The notes: generated by a model not told the origin, from the sequence alone. Numbered from the stretch's first letter, positions 12,450-23,480 are shown. The stretch: DNA of 64,000 bases from Pyrocephalus nanus (GCA_038380795.1 CM076266.1:8826001-8890000); one strand, 5' to 3'. A program made the numbers and translations.

Positions 12450-13405
12450 TCTGTTAATCTCAATGACAATTTTTGCAGATGGAGGCTTAGTCCTATTAGC
12501 TGGATTAAAAAAAATAAACAAAACAAACCACAACAGAAATGATGGGCCTTGTTCCTTAATCTCAGTTGTCTTCCATCATGGTCTTGAAAGCCAAACTTGC
12601 ATAAATTTCATAAAACTTTCAGGATTTCTAGGGAGCATTTGTATATCTACAAAAGAGGAAAGATCTTCCTCCAGTTTCTTGTGTGAACACTTGAGCTGAC
12701 AGAAGTTTGATTTGAACAATGAGGGTATCTTCAGTTATTTTTGTGGGGGCTGCTCCATAATTTAAAAAAAAAAAAAAGGAGAGCTTCCTGATGCTTCTGG
12801 TAGCAATGTGGACAGTTTTTTTGGTACCACTTGAATAATACAGCACAAACATCCTAATTTGATCCTACAAAGTGGTAAGGAATTCAAAGAAGATATTTTG
12901 AGTGCAGTGAGCTCATAAATTTCAGTTTATACCAAAAACTGTTTGTTCAATGCCAGTGAGACAGCACATACTCTTTTCACCACTGAAAAATCATACAGCA
13001 CAGAAGATAAAAGGAAAAAAACAACAGAAGAATATTTTGTTGGATCTGTGATTTTTTTGTATTTATAATTATATGCAAAAACTTTACAACATTTGCTCAT
13101 ATACATGAATCTGTGTTAATAATGGTTTGTGATGTAAATGCTTGTTACTTTTTTTTCATAATGCTTTGCCTGTCAGTGAAGGAGAGAAGAAATGAACGTG
13201 GTCTGTAAAACTGATCAGGATATCTATATTTTTATTGACTTATGCTTTTGTGAATAAAATAGTTTGAGTTTTCTTGAAACTCTGCAGAAACACTCTTTTC
13301 TTTCATTTTTTGCAGTAAATGGGAAATTTTCTTTTTAAAGATTGGTGATACTGAATAGGTTCTAAAAGAAGCTGATAATAACTGCTTGTTGATCTTGAAG
13401 TTACT
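12450..13405. other. Intergenic sequence, nothing recognised
   Basis: This is unique A/T-rich sequence with a poly-A run near 12763. No gene or repeat family was recognised. Confidence 0.6.
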
Positions 13406-13584
13406 ACTCTTGGAACTGGTTGCCCAGTGCAGTGGTGGAGTCACCATCCGTGGAGGGATGGAAAAGATCTGTAGATGTGGCACTCAGGGACATGGTTTAG
13501 TGGGGGGCTTGGCAGGGCTGGGTTAGTGGTTGGACTCGATGATCTCAGAGGTTTTTTACAGCCTAAACTGTCCTATGATTCTAC
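13406..13584 (+). mobile_element. CR1 LINE 3' end fragment
   Basis: The segment carries TGGTTGCCCAG, GTGGAGTCACCATCC, GATGTGGCACTCAGGGACAT and TTGGACTCGATGATCTCAGA in the usual CR1 3' UTR order and ends near TCCTATGATTCTA, the typical CR1 terminal repeat. It is 5'-truncated, as is normal for this family. Confidence 0.88.
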
Positions 13585-14274
13585 TGCTTCAGAATGGTTT
13601 GTACCTTCACTTTTTGAGCTGTGAAGTTCCTGCTCTGTCAGCCAAGCTGCAGCTCTACGGTTTGGCTTTGTTTCAGTGTGTCTGTCAAGCAGCGTAGCCA
13701 ACATCACTTGGTGTGCTTTGAAAAGACTTCTTCAGAATTTTTGGAAAGAACAAAACCCTGTGGATAAAAACCTGAGAAGCTGTAATTCATAGTGAAGAAC
13801 GCTGCTCTGTCAGCAAACACATACAAATACGTCTCTTTCAGCTGCTTCTGGAATTTTAGCACATACGTGGGCTCCTCTGAAGGTGCAGTTTAATTTTTAT
13901 CTCTTTTGATAATTACAATTCTCTGCTTCCCTTTTCTTATTTATTTTCATTGCTAAATACACTTTTAGTTCCACTGTAGTATTTATAAAGTTAGTATTGT
14001 GCATGTTTGTTTTCTGATATTTAAAAATAGCAGCATAAATGCTTCAGCTTACCTACCCCTACAGTGTGTTTAGCATAAAATTACAGAAAACTCATCGTTT
14101 AGGGCATCTCATAGTCTGTAGCATTAATAGAAAACAAATGCCCAGGTGTCTTGCCTGTTTTTCAGTGTGTATCTGGTAGTCTGGAAAGCTGATTAAGTTT
14201 CTCACGTGTGTAGAGAGACAACACAAGGCAAAAAGTGATTACGAAGTTATACCAGTTAAATCCATTTCAAGGAG
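13585..14274. other. Intergenic sequence, nothing recognised
   Basis: This is unique sequence between two CR1 loci. No gene, RNA or repeat signature was seen. Confidence 0.6.
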
Positions 14275-14366
14275 CAGAATGGCTGCAGTCAGCAGGAATG
14301 TCTGGAGATCACCTCGATCACCTCTGCTCAAAGCAGAGTCACCTACAGCAGGTTGCTCAAGACTTG
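14275..14366 (-). mobile_element. Older CR1, left half (split by a nested CR1)
   Basis: Read on the + strand it shows the reverse complement of a CR1 3' UTR: GTCTGGAGATCACCT, CTGCTCAAAGCAG and CAGGTTGCTCAAGAC. Its continuation resumes at 14661 after a CR1 in the opposite orientation, so the two pieces are one disrupted element. Confidence 0.78.
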
Positions 14367-14660
14367 ATCTCATCTCTCTGGTGACCAGGGCTGGGACCTG
14401 AGGGAACGGCCTGAACTTGTGCCAGGGGAGGTTTAGGTTGGATGTTAGAAAGAGGTTCTTCCCCCAGAGGGTGGTTGGGCACTGAACGGGCTCCCCAGGG
14501 CAGTGGTCACAGCACCAAGCCTGACAGAGCTCAAGGAGCATTTGGACAATGCCCTCAAGGCACATGGTGCGACTCTTGGGGATGGTGCTGTGCAGGGCCA
14601 GGAGTTGGACTCGATGATCCTTGTGTGTCCCTTCCAACTCAGCATATTCTGTGATTCTGT
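14367..14660 (+). mobile_element. Younger CR1 3' end inserted into an older CR1
   Basis: The copy contains AACGGCCTGAACTTGTGCC, GGTTTAGGTTGGATGTTAG, TTCTTCCCCCAGAGGGTGG and TTGGACTCGATGATCC in CR1 order. It ends in ATTCTGTGATTCTGT, the tandem octamer-like 3' terminus of CR1. It is 5'-truncated and interrupts the minus-strand CR1 at 14275-14940. Confidence 0.9.
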
Positions 14661-14940
14661 GACCTTGCCCCATGGAGTTTGGAATGTGTCTGTGGATGGA
14701 GAATCCACAATTTCTCTGGGCCACCTGTTTTCAGTGTTCAATTAACTTTGGAATGAAACACTTTTAAATCAAGTTTAAGCCCATTTCTTTTATTCCAATT
14801 TGTATCCATTGCCCCTTGTTCTGTCAGTGGGTGGTACTGAGGATTCTGAGCCTTCTCCAGGCTGAACAGCCTCAGCTCTCTCAGCTTCTCCTCACATGAC
14901 ACACGCTCCAAAGCCTTAATCATCTTTCTCTCTGACTTGC
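14661..14940 (-). mobile_element. Older CR1, right half (split by a nested CR1)
   Basis: On the + strand the sequence continues the reverse-complement CR1 from GACCTTG through GGATGGAGAATCCACAA, CCATTGCCCCTTGTTCTGTC and CCAGGCTGAACAGCCTCAGC. It is more diverged than the inserted copy, which agrees with greater age. Confidence 0.8.
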
Positions 14941-17607
14941 TTGTTAGTGAGCACAGCAGCATCTTCTAAATACCTTTTGTGGACTTTGATGTGACTGGGA
15001 AGCGAGTAGATGGCATTAACTCTTCCTTGTCAGATGCCTGTAGTTGTTAATCAGTGGCACTTGCCAGGTAGGATTGAATTTAAAATTTTATGGCCTTGCT
15101 TTTTCCATTTCCAGTGCTGCTTTGACTCTTCAAGGATTTTGCAAATCTGTTACGAGTGCAAAATAGCAGACTTGGTAAAAACTGACCTCTCAATTATTTT
15201 CACAAATTTTTATTGCTAGGAGGCTAAACATTGATGCCAAAAACATAGGACTGGTGCTAAACATTAAATCACCTAAATGTATCCATTTCTTCTGCCACCA
15301 ACAATATCAAACATCTAGAAGAGCAACTTCTTGGACAAACTTCTGTAATTTGGCTGTTTTGGAGAGCCTGGGTAGCCCAGAATCCCGCAAAGCACATCAC
15401 ACAGTCAAACAGGAGGAACATGGGAATTCTGACTGGCACCAGTGGGACATCAGGCACAGATGTCCTGCAGCTTGATTTCATGCTGTCAAGGGATGAACTT
15501 TTCCTAAGTGATGGTTATTGCTACATTTATTGCCAGAATAGTTGCTCTCCAGTCTGGGGCTAAGTTTCCCTGTCCACAGCTCTGTAGAAAACACACATTC
15601 TGTTTGCAGAGTTTGTTCGTGTATTTATAGAAGCAGTTTGCTCAAATGCCCTACTATATTTAACATAATTCTTTTCTGCATTCCCAGAGCAGCTGTTTGT
15701 TCATTCTGTGTAACATTTAACTGAAAAGTAGTTTTGCATTATTTCTATTTTATTCTTTGTTTATAGTTACACATAGTTCCTGATGGCTGAAGAAGGAAAC
15801 AGGCATTCACCAGATGGTGTTATTTCAGATCATCTTGCTGCTGCTGCTTGCCCAAATGTTAGACCTGGGAAAAGCATCTCTCCTCAGTTGCTATGTAGTT
15901 TTGCTGTATGTTATCAAACAGACCTTCTGAAAGGAATTGTTTTCTTCTAGCCCTTGTGTCTTTAATTAAGAGTAATTCTTTTGGTTACATTAAGAATAAT
16001 TATTTTCATTACTCTGCTTACTGTTTTTCCCCTCTGCACTTTCAGGCAAACAGCAGCAGAGCTCAAAGTTCTGCAGAGAGATTTTAGGCCTGATTACCCA
16101 GTAGATCTATCTGGTTATTGATGAAAACTTACATAGAATTAACTAATATTTGCCACTGGCATATGGATAAGAAAGCATATCCCTGATCAAGTTAATGAAC
16201 ATAAATGCTGATCAAGCTGTCCTTGCGAGGAACAAGCACTTGGCATAAGCTGTGAGATCTGACTGCCCACAACAGTTCCTGGGTTGTTGTCTGCAGATCC
16301 CAACTAATCAGCAGGACACATTTGATGCTTTGGGAGGAACTGGCAAAAACACCAGCTGTGCTGAAATATTTTAACCACTTTCAAAAGCATCCACTTGGCT
16401 CAGGCTTTCGCTTACAAAGTGGACTCCAGATAAACTTGCAGCCTCTAGATTACCTAAGAACACTACCAATAAAAATTGAGGTTGTGCTCGGCAAAAAAAC
16501 CACTGGAGAATGCTAATGAAAATTGGTTATTTTGTGCTTTTAATGCTTCTACTGAAAGTTTTAAGCGCTAGGTGTATTGTCCATATTTCAAGTCTAATTG
16601 TTTCTGATAAGCTATCAGCAAAAAGTTAATGCTTATATTTAATTAAGTGGCACTTTCCAGAATTACTTTGCCAGCAATACTGTAATTAAATGACGTGAGA
16701 ACAGTCTTTGATACATTTGCTCATATTCTTTGTTAAAACCAAAAATAGAATCTGTAAATCTGTAAATAGAAAAACTGGATGCATTAAGTAGCAGGGCAGA
16801 GCAGCAGGCTGGGAAGGCTTCAGCCATTACCACCTCAAAAGGACTAATATTAATGTCTCTCTAATGCAGCATTTTTAAGCATTTCTTGTGTTCTGATGGG
16901 CTTTTCATAATTGACCTCCATAAATCATAGAAAAAGAATCTGGGAACTATGTGAATTGCTAATACCTCCTGGAATGCTGCCACATTATTTCCATCATTAG
17001 GTTATAGCTACCAGTTAGGCCTGAATTCATCTCACTTAACTTCAGCCATCCGTAAGGAGGCTGTCGAGGCACTTCCGATGAAGAGAGGCAGCCCAGGGAC
17101 AGGACTGGGCAGTTCTGTACTGAAAACATCTCCAAAGGGGATGGAATGAATTGTGCCCTGGAGGTGCCCCCTCCTCTTCTCCTCTTCGTAGCTTAAACCA
17201 GGTGCTTGACTTTGAGACAGCTGAAATTGGGAGAAGTGAACCAGACCTTTCCCTCATGTTCCCAGGTGAGAGTTGAAAGTTCTTGAACAGTGAAGATCCT
17301 TTGAGAACAGAATTTATTCTGATTCATGACTCAGCAACTTGGATACCAGCCTGGATCTGCCTGGATCTTTGATACCAGCTTTGACAGACCCACTAGACCT
17401 TATCAGCTTTTGTTATTGGAATGTTGATGTTCTGCCAGCAACATCAGATTTAATGCTCCTTAACTTCTGCTGCAAGCAGTTAGCCATAAAAACATACAGC
17501 ACTTTGACTTTATACTTTTGCAAATACCTTTGAAGGTTTTCTGAATCTAAAAGCTTATCAGTTTTATTAGTCCTTTAAATAGATCTAATTAAACATGTTA
17601 ATGAAGT
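14941..17607. other. Intergenic sequence with candidate conserved noncoding stretch
   Basis: No gene or transposon was recognised. From about 15950 to 16760 the sequence is non-repetitive and rich in homeodomain-like cores (TTTAATTAAG near 15960; TAATTAAATGACG near 16684), suggestive of a regulatory element. The remainder is unremarkable. Confidence 0.5.
15950..16760. promoter_or_regulatory. Candidate intergenic conserved noncoding element
   Basis: Clustered TAATTA/ATTAA words, a CRE-like TGACG, and the absence of repeat or coding signals suggest a possible enhancer between UBE3C and DNAJB6. This is a texture-based inference. Confidence 0.22.
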
Positions 17608-18715
17608 CAGTTATGTAATCCTTTTGGATTTCAGTGAAGCTTTCAATACTGTCTCTCACAGTCTCCTTTCTGGACAAAATGCCCAGCACACAGCTGGATA
17701 AACACATCATGTGGTGGGTGAGCAAAAACAGAGGGTACTAATGAATGGGATGACATCAGACTGGTGACTTGTCACTAGTGGGGTTCTGCAGGGCTCCATC
17801 TGAGCCTCTATGCTCTTTGACATCGTCATAAATGACTTGGATGCGGGACTGGAAGGGACACTAAGCTGGGAGGAGCTGCTGACTCCCTCAAAGGCAGGGA
17901 GGCCCTGCAGAGAGACCTGGATGAATGAGAGGGCTGGGCAGTCACCAACCACAGGAAGTTTAACAAGGCAAAGTGCTGGAATCTTCAGCTGGGATGGGTC
18001 AATCCTGGCTGTTTTTACAGAGGGGGGAATGAGATACTGGAAAGCAGTGCTGCAAAAAGGGACCTGGGGGTCCTGGCCGGTGGCCAGCTGGATGTGAGTC
18101 AGCAGTGTCCTGGCAGCCAGGAGGGCCAGCCTGGGTGCATCAGCCAAAGCATTGCCAGCCGGGCGAGGGAGGGGATTGTCCCACTCTGCTCTGCACTGGG
18201 GAGGCATCACCTTGGATATCATGTGCAGTTTTGGACACCACAATATAAGGATGTTAAGCCACTGGAGAGTGTCCAAAAGAGGGCAGTGAGGATGATGAAG
18301 GGCCTTGAGGGGAAGCCATATGGGGAGCAGCTGAGGGCACTTGGTCTGTTCAGCCTGGAGAAGAAGAGACTGAGGGGAGACCTCATTGCAGTTACAGCTT
18401 CCTTCTGAGAGGAAGAGGAAAGGCAGGCACTGATCTCTGCTCTGGGATGACCAGTGACAGAACCCAAGGGAATGGCCTGAAGTTGTGTCAGGGGAGGTTT
18501 AGGTTGGATATCAGAAAAAGGTTCTTCCCCCAGAGGGTGGTTGGACACTGGGTCAGGCTCCCCAGGGCAGTGGCCACAGCACCAAGCCTGACAGAGTCAA
18601 GAAGCGTTTGGACAATTCTCTCAGTCATATGGTGGGATTCTTGGGGTTGTTCTGTGCAAGGACTTAGATGATCCTTATGGGTTCTTTCCAACTCAGGATA
18701 TTCCATCATTTTATG
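17608..18715 (+). mobile_element. 5'-truncated CR1 LINE with reverse-transcriptase remains
   Basis: This is the longest CR1 in the window (1.1 kb). Conceptual frames show the RT palm segment LDFSEAFNTVSHSLL at the start, a NDLDAGLEGTLS segment, and the C-terminal ORF2 block SQQCPGSQEGQP through QKRAVRMMKG and LGLFSLEKKRLRGDL. The 3' UTR blocks follow (GGTTTAGGTTGGATATCAG, TTCTTCCCCCAGAGGGTGG) and a degraded ATTCCATCATT end. Frameshifts separate these pieces. The segment that should hold the catalytic FADD box, between TLS and the KLGG-like part, is missing at about 17857-17863. The element is dead. Confidence 0.92.
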
Positions 18716-19557
18716 TTGCCATGCTACCTCCTTCTGCAAGTCCTGCCTCTTTCCCCGTGACATTTCCTCTGAAGAGAAGGAAGGTGGCTTTGGCTCTTTA
18801 CCTTATGCAGTGTTAGCTTTGTACACAGGGACTGCAAGGCCCTTCCCCTGCATGGAAAGCACTGACAGAAGCAGTTCTCATTTGAGGACTTTCAAACTAC
18901 GGCAAGACATCTAAGTGTGATTAATGTTAAAGTTTTGTTCTGAGAAATCTTAACTGAGTGGGTCTGAATATACAGATCAAATCGAACTATGGGTCACAAG
19001 AATTTTAATTAATTCTTGGGGAACTAGTCAGTCCTGTTCTGTGGTACTTGAACTATGTGAATTGAGTGAGAGAAAGGGAGGGAACAGCTGGTTCAGCAGT
19101 ACCTGACTATAGTTAAAAACATCATTCATCAGAGTGCTACTCTTAAAAGCAAAGTAATCATAGCCACGGTATCTATTTTGAGCTTTGGATGATCTGGGAG
19201 AAGCAGAGACTTTGCCTGGGCACATATAGATTAGCCTGGAAAAATCCCAGAGGCTGAGCTGACCCACTGAAGATCAAGAGGGGTAAGAGGTGTGTGTGTG
19301 CTGCCACCCGGGGCTAAGGCAAAGAATGCACTGGGCACAGCAGCATTTCCTTCACTGCTCACCTGCAAGCAATGTTCTTCTGCTCAGAAAAGAAACAGAA
19401 GCCAAGAAAAGAAGACCATGTTTTGAAATCACTCTATAATTTATGTTTCTCTGTTAAATTCTACTGGAAGGTGACCAAAGGGATAAAAAATCTGTCACTG
19501 TTAATGTTTTTACAGATTCATCCCCCGAGTCTTGCACTCCCAAATTATTGCTAACTT
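18716..19557. other. Intergenic sequence, nothing recognised
   Basis: This is unique sequence between the long CR1 and a possible LTR. No gene or repeat was identified. Confidence 0.6.
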
Positions 19558-20095
19558 GTAACCCATGTTACAAGTGTTTTTGTGCACAAAAAAATGCTTA
19601 GGGTTAAACCTTGTCAAGGTGACTTCAGGTGGAATGCCTGGTCATTTACCAAGGTCTTTCCCCCATCAAGGAGAAGCTTGAACCACAGGTGGGAGGTAGA
19701 AACTTCTCCCTTTGGTAGGAGCAGCCTGATGGACACTGAGTTAGAAGCAGCCTCAGCCTGGAGGCTCTGGAATGACTTCTCCCTGCACCTGGGACTCTGA
19801 GATATAAGTACAAAGCCCTTATCTGCTCCCTCTGTCCCATTGTTCCCAAGTGTCACCAAGTCGATGGAGGTCCCGTCCCACTCAGTGCCAGCCTGAGCTG
19901 CCTCCTGCAGAGACGCTGGGATTGGCTTCTGCCTGGGCACAGTTCCAGAGCTCACCAGACCTGGTGCTCACAAGCGTAAGGGGGTAAATCTCTCGGAATT
20001 GGGGCACCGGGGAGATTCCTGTAAGCAGCTCTGCAGAATCCGGCTCAGGTCAGCTCAGGACAAGCTGGTGTCACATTGTTATACTACAGGAGTTT
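19558..20095 (+). repeat. Possible retroviral solo LTR (class II-like), unproven
   Basis: The block is richer in G+C than its neighbours. It starts near TGTAACCC and ends near TACTACA (TG...CA ends), and has a TATA-like GATATAAGTACAAAGCCC at about 19800 followed by ~290 bp. This layout resembles an avian ERVK-type LTR. I could not find a convincing target-site duplication or poly(A) signal, so the identity and edges are weak. Confidence 0.3.
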
Positions 20096-21083
20096 TGGGG
20101 ACGCTGACTTTGCACACTCACGTGGGTCTCTTCAGTCTACCCTGCCGTAGCTCTTCTGGTGGGCTTTGCCATGTGCTGTATTTATGGGACCACCTGCCTT
20201 TCCTTGTAACACAGAGAACAGAAAATTAAATATCATGGGCACAATATAAACAAACTTTAAAAAATGAAACACTTCTTGTTATTGTTCGGTGTTAGACACA
20301 ATCTGAGCTGTCAAAGATCATAAGTTAAAAAAAAAAAAAGAGGTGCCCTAATAAATGATACTTGTAATTGGTGGCTCTGCAAACTACCTGCTCTGTAAAG
20401 TCTCAGGAAATGTCTTCATATCCCACTTTAAAGACAAGCATAAACCGACCAAAATATAGTTTGGATTTTTTTTCTTTATTACATAAGTTTTTGTTTGTCT
20501 CTATAACTTTGTTTGGAATCAATTATTTACACTCTCAGTGTTTTACTGCAGGAAATGCCAAATGGATCTCATGCAGCTCACCCTGCCTTCAGCTGTGAGT
20601 GAGCACTTCACCTTCTCATGCCTGACTTTCTCCAAATGCAAAATTGGTCTCTAAGCCTTCCCAGATATTATTCCTGTATCTGAAGGGTGCTAATGGAGAG
20701 CTACACTGTCTAGAGTTAGAACAGTGTCAGAAACTCTGTGGGCAAATTAATGTAATGATAACAATTGTGTTGAAGCAGCCATGGTCCTGGTTGAATTGAA
20801 GTGGACAGTGTTTTGATTTCAACCCCAAAATTCCATGTAGAATCGTGCTTCTTTGACATGTTCTGCTTGTGTGGATAAATAGCAAATTTTATGGTTTGCA
20901 TCCATTGTACCTTTTATACCAAATCTGCTCTGTAAACAAAGCAAACTAAGTGCCTTATGCACTACTTCTGTCTGGTTTACTGTAGGTCATGTTTTTAGGA
21001 CTCTTCATACTTTGTTCTCCCCTGTCATTGGTTATGAAAGGTTGAGGAAAAACCTCTTTATTTCCACATCAAGAAATGTTTAA
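20096..21083. other. Intergenic sequence, nothing recognised
   Basis: This is unique A/T-rich sequence with a poly-A run near 20325. No gene or repeat family was recognised. Confidence 0.6.
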
Positions 21084-22067
21084 AGCATTGTAATGGTTTG
21101 ACCCTGGCTGGATGCCAGGTACCCACTAAAGCTGTTCTCTCACTCCCCTCTGCAACTGGAGAGAGGAGAGAAAAAAAAACCCAATGAAGGGTTCATGAGT
21201 TGAGATAAGAGCTGGAGAGGTCACTTACTGATGACCTTCACAGGCAAAACAGACTCAAAGTGGGGATATTACTTAAATTTATTACTAACAGGATCAAAGC
21301 AAAAGAGTGAGAAAAAAATATCTTAAAAACACCTTCCCCCCAACCCTCCTTCCTTCTAAAACTCTACCTCCTCCCCCCAGCAGTGCAGGGGGACGAGGAA
21401 TGGGGGTTATGGTCACTTCATGTTTCTGCCACTGCTCAGAGAGAGGAGTCCTTCCCCTGCTCCTGTGGGGTCCCTCCCATGGGAGAAAGTCCTTGATGGA
21501 CCTCTCCAGCGTGAGTCCATCCCTCTGGCAGGAGTTCATCCCAGACTGCTGTCCTGTGGGTCACTCCTCCATGGGGTGCAGTCCTTCACGGATGAGCTGT
21601 ACCGACGTGGGTCCCCCACTGGGGCCACAAGTCCTACCCAGGAAAAACCTGCTCCTGCGTGGGCTTCCCTCTCCACGGGCTGCGGGGCACAGCTGCCCCA
21701 CCATGGGCTGTACCACGGGCTGCAGGGCCTGGAGCACCTCCTGCCCCTCCTTCTGCACTGACCTTGGTGTCTGCATTGTTGTTCCCGTGTTCTCACTCCG
21801 CCCTTCTCTGGCTGGAATTTGTTCTGCACAACAACTTTCCGTTCTTAACTATGTTATCTTGGAGCTGCTACTGTTACTTCTGATGGGCTAGGCCTTGGCC
21901 AGCGGCAGGAAGCCCGTCCTGGAGCCGGATGGCATTGGCTCCACCAGATAGGGGAAGCTTCCAGCAGTTTCTAACAGAAGCCAGCACTCTAGGCCAACCC
22001 CCCTCCCTGTCCCCTCCACCCACCCCCCAAAACCAAAAAAACAGCCACAGAGACCCACTACGAGCAT
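21084..22067 (-). mobile_element. Avian ERVL-type solo LTR with AGCAT target duplications
   Basis: The LTR body is 21089-22062 (974 bp). It begins TGTAATGG and ends CCACTACG, imperfect inverted termini. It is bracketed by the 5-bp direct repeats AGCAT at 21084-21088 and 22063-22067; 5-bp duplications fit ERVL-type integration. Internal blocks (GACCCTGGCTGGATGCCAGG; serial CACGGGCTGCAGGG and GTGGGTCCC motifs; CTGACCTTGGTGTCTGCA; GGCCTTGGCCAGCGGCAGG; GGGAAGCTTCCAGCAG) match an abundant avian LTR family I recall. An AATAAA on the minus strand (21283-21278) suggests minus orientation. No internal retroviral genes are present, so this is a recombined solo LTR. Confidence 0.85.
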
Positions 22068-22874
22068 TAAATCAAAATTTTATATGATCTCCTCCTGCCC
22101 CAGACAGTACTGACCTGCTGCTTGCCTTTGTACTGGCTAGGCTGGGAATCCTCTGAGGTTTGAACCTTACCTGTTAGGAAGAGCCCATCTAACCTGCAAG
22201 TCATCTGGGCTTTTTTTTCTTTCCAAGTGGATCAACAACTTGGACTTCAGAGCTACTAGCTAATGAGAAACTAATAATGGAAACTAATAATGTCTCTTTG
22301 ATCTAGTTATGAAGGCTGGTTTCCATGACCACAATTTAGCATCCAGTCTCATGGAACAGTATTTCTTTTGAAGCTTGTATTTATTTCCCCAAAGCACCAA
22401 GCCTAGACTTAGGGTTGTCCTACTACTTGCCTTGTTGATTTGTTTTAGGTTTTCCTCTGCCTTATTCCAAGCTGGCTTTTGTGTTCTTGAACTGACCGCA
22501 CTCCCACACAAACACCTCCTAAATAACGAGTAGCCTTTTAATCGACTGTATTTGGGGAGCACATATTTCCTGTGAGGAAACCCTCTCAACTTCGCTTTGG
22601 TGATCTACAAATTAATGCCTCCTCCACTTTTTAAATAAAGGGCAAGAATTATAATTTTACAGAAATTTAAAATTAAAGCATGGACAAAGTCCACCTTTTA
22701 AAAATAGAATAATAACTTGGCTGCTTATACTTTGCTCTCAGCCATGACAGTCGGAAAACCACATGCTCGACCATAACCCAAAGGATGCTACAATACACTG
22801 ACCCAGAGCAGGACTCTATCCAGGTGCCAGCTGGAGAGGGAGGAATCTGCCCTCAAAGGAATTCTGTGCCAAAG
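22068..22874. other. Intergenic sequence, nothing recognised
   Basis: This is unique sequence between the solo LTR and the duplicated block at 22875. No gene was recognised. Confidence 0.6.
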
Positions 22875-23014
22875 TTAAAATTAAACACACAAGGGGGAAG
22901 AAATTTTCTCATCTCAGGTTTAGCAGCCAAACTCATCTATTCAAAGAGTGTTTCTTAAAATTACTAATTTTCCCTCAGCACCACACCCGGGCATTATGGT
23001 TTGCATTTCCTCTC
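22875..23014 (+). repeat. Direct repeat copy 1 flanking a CR1
   Basis: The block starts TTAAAATTAAACACACAAG and ends TTGCATTTCCTCTC. It is closely similar over its whole length to 23327-23480, apart from a short insertion in the second copy. It immediately abuts the CR1 at 23015. Confidence 0.8.
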
Positions 23015-23326
23015 ACGGAATCCCAGGATGGGTCAAGTTGGAAGGGACCACAGTGGGCCATCTGTTCCAACCTCTCAGCTCAAGCAGGGTCATCCCAGAG
23101 CACACTGTATAGGATTGTGTCCTGAAATTCTTGAATATCTCCAGTGATGGAGACTCCAAACCCTCTCTGGGCAATGTGTCCCAGTGCACGGTCACTGCAC
23201 AGTAAAGAAGTTCTTCCTCATGTTCAGATGGAACTTCCTGTGCATCCGTTTCTGCCCGTTGCCTCTTGTCGCAGTGGTTGGCACCACTGAGAAGAGCCTG
23301 GGTCCATCCCCTTGACACCCCCCATT
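23015..23326 (-). mobile_element. CR1 LINE 3' end, minus strand
   Basis: On the + strand it reads as the reverse complement of a CR1 3' UTR: GGGTCAAGTTGGAAGGGACC, CTTGAATATCTCCAG, GATGGAGACTCCA, AAGAAGTTCTTCCTCATGTT and TTGCCTCTTGTCGC. It is short, 5'-truncated and noncoding. Confidence 0.9.
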
Positions 23327-23480
23327 TTAAAATAAGACACACAAAGGGGGAAGAAATTTTGTCCTCTCACTTCCAGCAGCCGAACTCACCTATTCAGAAA
23401 GCATTTCTTAAAATTATTGGTTGTTTCTTCTCCTTTTCCCTCAGTGCCACATCCGGGCATTGCTTTTTGTGTTTTCTCTT
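23327..23480 (+). repeat. Direct repeat copy 2 flanking a CR1
   Basis: This is the second copy of the 22875-23014 block (TTAAAATAAGACACACAAAG at the start, GTGTTTTCTCTT at the end). It adjoins the CR1 on its other side. Confidence 0.8.

Larger units (their letters stand above)
9575..12450 (+). other. UBE3C: UBE3C 3' untranslated region (3' limit uncertain)
   Basis: This A/T-rich sequence follows the UBE3C stop codon. It contains several AATAAA hexamers, the first at 9939-9944 and a close pair at 12424-12437. Vertebrate UBE3C messages have long 3' UTRs, so the distal pair is a reasonable end, but only RNA data would fix it. A CR1 internal fragment sits at about 10145-10260, and short GGTT repeats at about 10338-10362. 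Confidence 0.5.

Noticed and set aside
14239..14724. 161-codon open frame on the minus strand
   Set aside because: It spans the nested CR1 pair and has no protein signature.
17707..18276. 189-codon open frame on the minus strand
   Set aside because: It is antisense to the CR1 LINE, whose own ORF2 remains are on the plus strand.
21307..21891. 194-codon open frame on the plus strand
   Set aside because: It lies wholly inside the solo LTR, and its Ser/Pro/Cys-rich translation matches no protein.
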